Source: Glebionis coronaria
Lineage: Eukaryota > Streptophyta > Magnoliopsida > Asterales > Asteraceae
NCBI GenBank assembly: GCA_025667525.1
Contig: CM046878.1
Span: 78,657,696 to 78,721,695, forward strand
Direction: 5' to 3'
DNA length: 64,000 nucleotides
In this document: positions 57,464-64,000 of the stretch, in pieces
Layout of the letters: the number at the start of each line of letters is the position of its first letter
Numbering within the stretch: the first letter of the stretch is position 1
The notes under the pieces: generated by a model
Database searches by the model: none
The model's input: only the letters and a program-made list of their open reading frames with translations
Told to the model about the DNA's origin: nothing
Translations under genes and position numbers: made by a program

Positions 57464-60029
57464 TCGTTATAGAGAACGAAATATTTTTAAAACCAAGGTT
57501 TTGAATAAAACATTTCAAAATCTTTTTAATTATAAACATTTTTCTAAAAATGTCTAAAAATCTTTTGACTATAACGGTGCCGAAGAATTCCCGAGTTACC
57601 GACAAGGCCAGACTGAGAAGTGTTATTTTAATATATATATAACTTGGATTATATATATGATGTAATTTGATTACATGATTGTTTGATGATTATTTTGATA
57701 TTTATACGAGTTATTTATACGACGTAGATTGTCACAAGGAACCCTAAATCCCCTAGTAAAATAATCGAAGCTATTCTCGTAGGAATTCTAGCTATCCTAG
57801 ATCTAAACCAAGTTGTGGATATTTATGATCCCAACAAATGGTTGATATTCGTAGAAATGTAGATATTAGTTGATTGCGATATTGAAGAAGAATTGGCGAG
57901 ATTAAATCTGATATCGATGTCATGACGATCTTTCAATATAGAGTGGAGTTTGACAAAACGATACCACCTAGAAAGATGTCATCTGATTCGTTGTCACCCA
58001 ATTCTTAAATTTGAAATCGAAAGGGTGAATGTTGCACTTGAGGCTGTCATTGGAACCATTACCCAAAAGCCTCATGCCACTAATACCTTTCCGAGAAGTA
58101 TAATTGAATGTGTGAGTCATCTCATGCTAGAGACTCATTTGATAATTGTTGTTGTAAGAGCTATAGGATCGGAAATTAAGTGTTGATCATATCGAGCTTT
58201 TATTGCCCTATTAAGGTTTATAAATAAGGTTGAAAGTATTAGAATATGAGGTAGGATATCGAATTGAGTATAAGTTGATTGAAACTTGAATAAAGTAAAA
58301 TTTAACCCGAATGGAATAAGAAATTGTTAAGAAGAATTCGTTAAGTTCTGTGATTGAATTATAAGGTTTTAATTGATTGTTGGTTCGTGTTAAGGGTTGT
58401 TCCTAGGCCATTGTCCACTAACGAGGATGCCTAGCGTCCAAGAAATAAATTGAAGAAATCTTCTTCTGAATTGGGTCTGATGGATCTTTCGGGACATGTG
58501 GAACACCTAATGACTCTTGTAGATTAGTATTCACTGTGGTATCTTTTAAAAATAATCCCTAACTTAACTGAGACATCAGTTGGTAGGATGAGATCTTGGA
58601 ATTGTATGACATAGTGACACATAATGTGTTACGGTACAATTTGACTTGTTTGTGATTAATGAAAAGACTACCTTTGATTGCTAAATTCTACATGTATCGA
58701 TGTTATCTATCTTTTCTTGCCTCATCCTAATGTTCGCATTAGTGATGCAACCATTGAACAAGTACTCATCTCGATTCGAGTTACGTTGTGGATTATTCTT
58801 CTTGATTGCCATCGAGGTCATGAACCTCATGATTAATTGGCTAAATTCATTTCCTAGCATATTGTAGTTATGTGAACAACTTTTCATCACTCTTTTGCAG
58901 ATCACTCATTGTTTTTATAAGATAAAACAGTATCCTTTGAGAAAAATTGGGTTTTCATCACCATATGGATTATTTAAAGTGAGACTTATAAATAATCGTT
59001 ATCGAAATGAAGTTGTTTATAAAACACCTTGGAAAACTTAATTGTTTTCATAATAAAGAAAATCTTTGTAAATTTATTCTTGATTCTTATTTAAGAATTA
59101 AGCATGAAAATATTTTTATTTAGACATGATGACAAATTTTGACGAACTGAGTATTGCATCGTTAATCTTGAAATTGTATATAGTTGCGCGCCTACATACA
59201 ATTTGGAATGGACCATGCAAGGCTGATTAGTAGTCACCATAAAACTGATTAATAAACACTACATTTTCTTTAAAGATTGTGAAAGATTAAATTTTATGAG
59301 ATCTGCAAGAAGTGAAAAATAGGGACATATTGTTAGAGACACCTACATATGTGCCTGTAGCATCTATTATTTTGAGTCGAATTTACTCATCTGTGGAAAT
59401 TGTCTTATTTGACAATTGACAATTCTTTCTTGTCCAATTCTCCCGTAGTGAGATTCTTTGAAAAAGTATCTGATTACCGAGTGTTGATAACCAGATGTAT
59501 TGACGTTCTTATCATTTCTTATGATTTGATTTCATTTGAATGACTTGGGTAACGATCTGAGGAGCTTTCGAATGCGTACTCAAATTATGAAAACATGGGA
59601 TATATTCATATTCGTTAAATGTTTTCGTCTGTATCTGATTTGAAATTCTCTCGCATAGATTATGCGTTGACCTTACTCTTTTAAGGTTAGTTATGTCTCC
59701 AGATATCCTTGAATTTGTGAAGGATTATGAGTTATTATTAGTCTTTTGAGAAGATCACATCTTATCAACGGCAGTGAAACTGGAAAGTTGATAGTGCCAG
59801 TAGAATGGATTAATTGATTATGACATGACGACATTGTCTTAATTGATGGGAACTCGAGTAGAAATCCCCTAAAAGATAAGATGTTGATTATCAAAAGTGA
59901 TCTAAATAATTCTTGATGGATGACTTGAAATTATACCGTGAATGGTTGTGAATTAGTCATAGATATTATAATCTAGAAAGAACTTAAAATAAATATATTA
60001 AAAGATGTTTATATTATCTGAAACTTTAG
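57464..60029 (+). other. decayed leader and gag region of element B
   Basis: Aligned with A's 6640-9288 but without the long TA tract. No intact frame; the 78-codon frame at 57950-58186 has a partner in A and no domain. Confidence 0.55.
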
Positions 60030-60590
60030 GAGGTATTTATTGGTAAATTTCCTACACTTTTGCTATTAAGGCAAGTTGAAATTGGTATTGATTATATTCC
60101 CGATGCTGCACCTGTGGCGTGTGCACTGTACGTCAGCACCATCTGAATTAAAGGAATTACCGTACAACTGAGAGAGTTGTCGGAGAAAGATTTTCTTCTA
60201 CCGAGCTCGTCATCATGAAGAGCTATAGTGTTATCATTCTTTATAGTTATATATTACTGTGACCTGAGTAAATTGACAATCGAAAACGATATCCATGACT
60301 CGAAATGGAAGATTCGTTCGATCATTTACAAGGTTCTAGCGTATGTTTTAAAGATTTGATCCATGGCATGGTTATCATCAACTTCGCGTCCGCGAAAAAG
60401 ATTATCTATTCCAATCACTACATCCAGAACTTGTAATGAACATTATGAGTTTCACGTGATGTCGTTTGGATTGACTAATACACATGTAGCATTCATAATT
60501 TTTGTGAATCACGTGTGTAGGCTGTAATTTGATAAATTCATGCCTGTGATCATTAAGGACCATTTATTTATAAGAATAAGAAGGAGTTAA
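60030..60590 (+). pseudogene. reverse transcriptase remnant of element B
   Basis: Contiguous but broken [11 protein letters not shown] at about 60370-60400, then RTCNEHYEFHVMSFGLTN (60430-60480) and NHVCRL (near 60510). The active-site FIDD region is not recognisable. Shows the original order that is disrupted in A. Confidence 0.75.
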
Positions 60591-61520
60591 TAATTATTTA
60601 TAGATTGCCCTAAATTGCCCGAACAATGAAAACCTGTACCTTGAGTATTTAACATGTGATTTAAGACTTAATCATTTACATTAATTGACCATGTGATTAA
60701 AAGATAATGGAATCTATATTGACTCTTTAAAAATTAAGAGCCCTTTTAAGACTTTGGGTTTTACCAAAAAGAAAATGGAAATATGTTTTGACAAATGTTT
60801 TAACAAAGTATTTCAAAGGGATTATTCCCTTAAACACAAAACATTTAACTAAACTCCTGTTTAGGGGTAAATGTTTTTCGATACCTTAAGACAACTTAAG
60901 AAGGATTGAGGAAAACCATTTATACCATGACTTGAAAATTTAAATGATAATTTTTGCTTTTTAACTCAGAAAATTTCTACCAAAGTATAACCAAAGATTT
61001 TTCGAACATTTACGAAACTTATTAATTATTTTCGGAAAATCAACAAAAATCTTGTTAATAAAATTCAAATTTATTTTGAACATTTTTATAATTGGTCGAA
61101 CTAAGAAATTTAAATTTTTTTACGTTTATGTTTCATAAAAATTAAATACTTATTATTTAATTACTAGCAATAGTTATCGACGCTTTAGACGTCGGATTAA
61201 GCAAAACTGATAAAAGTAATAGCTGAAACGAAACTAAAACTTAGAAAATATGAAGAAAGGTGAACGTAATTACTGACACATTATGTAGAAAATATAAAGA
61301 ACCAATTAGGATGTGTTCCTTAATAATGAAGGTGCAAAATAAATTGCCGAACAATTTAAAATATAGCCGATGCTTATAAAAAGGGTAATATAGATAATAA
61401 AAAGGGGGTTCACGGCTAATATGAACCATTAGATTTGAGAAGCCGATGGCGTTAAATGTTTTAAAAGGTCGTTTGTAGTTGCCTAAATATGGAGATTTAG
61501 AAATGTAGTCATATTAAAAT
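60591..61520. other. AT-rich non-coding block replacing RNase H in B (and inverted in A)
   Basis: About 0.9 kb with no frame or domain where RNase H and the integrase zinc finger should be. It contains TGTTTAGGGGTAAATG near 60857, like the polypurine tract of the family. Shared by A and B, so older than both insertions. Confidence 0.6.
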
Positions 61521-61925
61521 CTTGTAAGTATAAGTATTTTATTCATGACATTTCTGATTTAATGTATCATTATCAGAAGAAGTCATACTAATGGCAAATT
61601 ATGAAGGCAGACATCGCCTCATAGATTAGTGAACGTCTAATTATTGCAAAGGTCATCATCTGAATTTGATTCGATTTGGGTCATCGTCGATAGACTGACC
61701 AAATCTGCTAATATCATTCCTTTTAATGATAGATTCTTGATGAAGAAATTGACTCTTTGTACTTAAAGGAGTTGTGTAAACATAGTGTGCCTGTATCGAT
61801 CATCTCTATCAAGATCCTCGCTTCGCATCGAATTTCTAGAGATTTGCTCAGAAGTCATTGAGAACAAATCTTGATGAGAGTACTGTGTACCACCCCAATC
61901 GAAGGGACGAGGTAAAGTAACGATA
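61521..61925 (+). pseudogene. integrase core remnant of element B
   Basis: [19 protein letters not shown], then DRFLMKKLT, in broken frames; parallels 48970-49250 of A. Confidence 0.75.
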
Positions 61926-62680
61926 CAAATACTATAATTGCTGTTTTATGTTTGAATGATTGACCTTTGGTAATAAACTGTATAATCGCTTTCCTTTGGA
62001 AAGATTATCATTGATGATCATCGTATTAGGATCGAGATCGAATCTTGTTAGGATCTAAATATTAGAGCGTCTGTAAGCAGGAGTTGAGGTGAAGACACCC
62101 GACATACACCCATTGTGAGTTGGACATGTCTTTTAGGTTTGAGGTTTCCTATGATGGCGAACCTAATCTTACAAAATACTCGACTTGCGAGACCTGAAAT
62201 GATTGTTGAAATTAGGATCTGATTATTGACTGCTGGTAGTGGGTAGGAGGTTATGTGAATATGAAATGTAGATCTTGAAGTGCCAGATGGGTAGCGAAGT
62301 TATGCCAAAAATTTTAACCATGGAAACATGAATTGATGATCTGAAAGATTATGGGATATAAGTCCCCGATGTATGGGACCATTGAGATGATGTAAAAGAT
62401 TGGGTTGAAGGGCATATAAGCTGGATCTACCCTAGGACTTCAAGAGCTGCGTGACTTATGTTTCGTATATCGAACTTGATAAAAGGCCTATCAAGTGAAA
62501 ATCTGACTATTCCTTAATGAAGCTTAGATCGGCGAAAAGTTGCATTCATCAGAAACCCGTGAACATCATGGATAGAGAAAGTAAGTCAACATTTAGCCTG
62601 ATCTTATTCCCGTAGTTATGTTTGATGAATCTCGCGTATTGTAATGAATTACACTTGTGAGAAAATACCGAATGTGGAGG
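61926..62680 (+). pseudogene. decayed integrase C-terminal and chromodomain region of element B
   Basis: Only scattered motifs (AYKLDLP near 62405, NPVNIMDRES near 62555). Homology to A continues to 62680. Confidence 0.6.
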
Positions 62681-64000
62681 TGATGAGATGGCATTTATAC
62701 ATGATCTCATCGTTCTTTTCGGGCTTTAAATGCATAAAAATGTCATAAAATACCATATATATGCTTGTGTTTGTTTACTTGTGTATTTTAGGTATGGATA
62801 TCGTGAAAAAGACAAAAGATCACAAGATACAAGGAAAAACGGACACGAGAAACGAAGCCGTACAATGAACCGGGCCCTAATCATGGAATTTTCAACAAAT
62901 ACCCTTGAAGACTTGAAGACAAACAAGATTGATCCTCAAAGAATGAAGAAATGACACTTAAAACCCTTGTATATTAATAATTACAAGTTTGGTCCCTTAA
63001 GTTTGTCAAAATTGCAAAAAGGTCCTTCAACTTTGAAGAAATGACAAGATTGGTCCCTCAACAAAATCAATTTGTCAATTATGATCCCTCATGAAGTCAA
63101 AAAAATGCAAAGAAGACCTTGGAAGATCAACAATGTTCAAAATCAGCCCTTGCAATATTCAAAAGTATCAAAAATAACCCTTGATAACCTTTGTGTGAAG
63201 TTTGGTGCCAAAATTGACAAAGTGTGAAAGTTATTAACAAGGCAAATACGTTTTTAGGGCTGAAAACATTGTTTGCCAAAAATACCAAAAGATAAGGACC
63301 AAAGTTGCACACCTTGAAACATTCAAACCAAAAACGCGCCTAACAACCCCTTTTCCCCCAAAATCGGATCTACAGAGTTACTGTTTATCTTTTTCACCTC
63401 CAGTTTTCACTTTACTTAAACTTAGGTAAAAAATCAATTGCTTTGGCACATGTGTGATTCACACATGCAGAAAGCTTTCCCACACCTAAAACCCTCAACC
63501 CACTCACTGTAGACCCCACCCCCAATTCCCCTTTCCACCAATCAGCATACGCCTTGGTCCCCAAGCATATTACGTGTCCAAAATCAATAGTGGAGATCTT
63601 ATGCTTACTCCCAACGCACAAAGGAACGCCCAGGATCAAATATGACAGCTCAAACACCAAAAATCGTCTAGAAGGAAAAAGGGCATTTTGGAGATTTTGT
63701 AGTGATTAGGGTTTGTATTTTATGATTCTAGAATAGTCTTAAGAGTAGTATAAATAGGAGGTGAGCCTGTTCACTCTCCTTTGTTCCAGTTTTTCTTCAA
63801 ACTTTTGTAATTCCTTTTGATTTAATATAAAAGTTTGGTTTTTGTTATTTAGCAATCTAATTCCTTTTTATGATTTTATTAAAGTTGGTATAAGTGTTGA
63901 AGGAAAACTGAGTTCCACTTTTTAAATTGGTTGAGTAAATTTGAGTTTCAAAATTATTCAAAGGTTTGTGAAATTGAGATTTTTTGGAGAAATCTGTTTC
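62681..64000 (+). mobile_element. element I: probable LTR of another retrotransposon, cut by the window end
   Basis: Homology to A/B ends sharply at 62680, and the new sequence begins TGATGAGATGG, an LTR-like TG start with an 8-bp hairpin GATGAGAT/ATCTCATC (62682-62689 and 62704-62711). The following 600 bp has repeated (A)AGGTCC(C/T)TCAA-type phrases. A TATA box TATAAATAG is at 63749-63757, followed by a pyrimidine-rich stretch and AT-rich sequence that could hold the poly(A) site. No coding frame of note. The family is unclear; an Athila/Tat-type LTR is possible. Confidence 0.45.
63749..63757 (+). promoter_or_regulatory. TATA box in element I
   Basis: TATAAATAG in a GC-poor context followed after about 20 bases by CTGTTCACTCTCC, a plausible transcription start region. 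Confidence 0.5.

Larger units (their letters stand above)
54013..62680 (+). mobile_element. element B: decayed relative of A, 3' end lost
   Basis: Has a 5' LTR, primer site and internal region homologous to A throughout, but stops at GAATGTGGAGG (62680), about 90 bases before where A's polypurine tract and 3' LTR would begin; element I starts there. Its RT order is the normal one, unlike A. No target duplication can be checked because the right end is missing. Confidence 0.88.

Overview
What this is: a stretch of AT-rich flowering-plant nuclear DNA made almost entirely of nested transposable elements. I see no host protein gene, tRNA, rRNA or CRISPR. The element types (Tekay-type chromoviruses with 2.7-3.4 kb LTRs, SIRE/Maximus-type copia elements, a CACTA DNA transposon) indicate a eudicot with a large repeat-rich genome. 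I lean towards Asteraceae from general resemblance, which is unproven. Letters A-I below are my own labels. | Layout, outermost to innermost: 1-1829 is one end of a CACTA transposon, cut by the window edge and inserted in a SIRE-type copia fragment on the minus strand (1833-3227). That fragment is interrupted by an LTR fragment H (starts 3228, resumes 53542-54012). Tekay-like element A (3232-53536, TSD ATGTT) sits four bases inside H. Element A carries SIRE-type copia element D (10399-48434, TSD AATCC). D carries three separate insertions: young Tekay element E in its 5' LTR (11067-22702, no clean TSD), non-autonomous LTR element C inside pol (26697-29418, TSD CCTCC), and Tekay element F on the minus strand in its 3' LTR (33078-47573, TSD CCTAG). 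F carries a solo LTR G of the E kind (43401-46184, TSD ATATT). To the right of H lies element B (54013-62680), a relative of A that has lost its 3' end, and then the start of another probable LTR element I (62681 to the end). | How it hangs together: LTR divergence counted by eye agrees with the nesting order. A's LTRs differ by roughly 3-5 percent, those of D, F and C by about 1.2-1.3 percent, and those of E by about 0.5 percent. | Coding content: E and F each have a gag-pol frame (zinc knuckles, protease, RT, RNase H, integrase, chromodomain) and an extra acidic, coiled-coil-like ORF between primer-binding site and gag. E is broken by a 13-base deletion in integrase and F by a single stop in RT. 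D has gag, pol (split by C), a small proline-rich downstream ORF and four polypurine tracts. A and B share the same decayed pol lacking RNase H, so that family probably moved non-autonomously. | Most interesting signals: the extra pre-gag ORFs with splice-like signals in E; a palindromic GGTACC module in D's LTRs that recurs inside its gag coding sequence and 3' untranslated region; a CCTCGC/GCGAGG inverted repeat kept in all Tekay-type LTR families here; and a 1.1 kb inversion that splits RT in element A.
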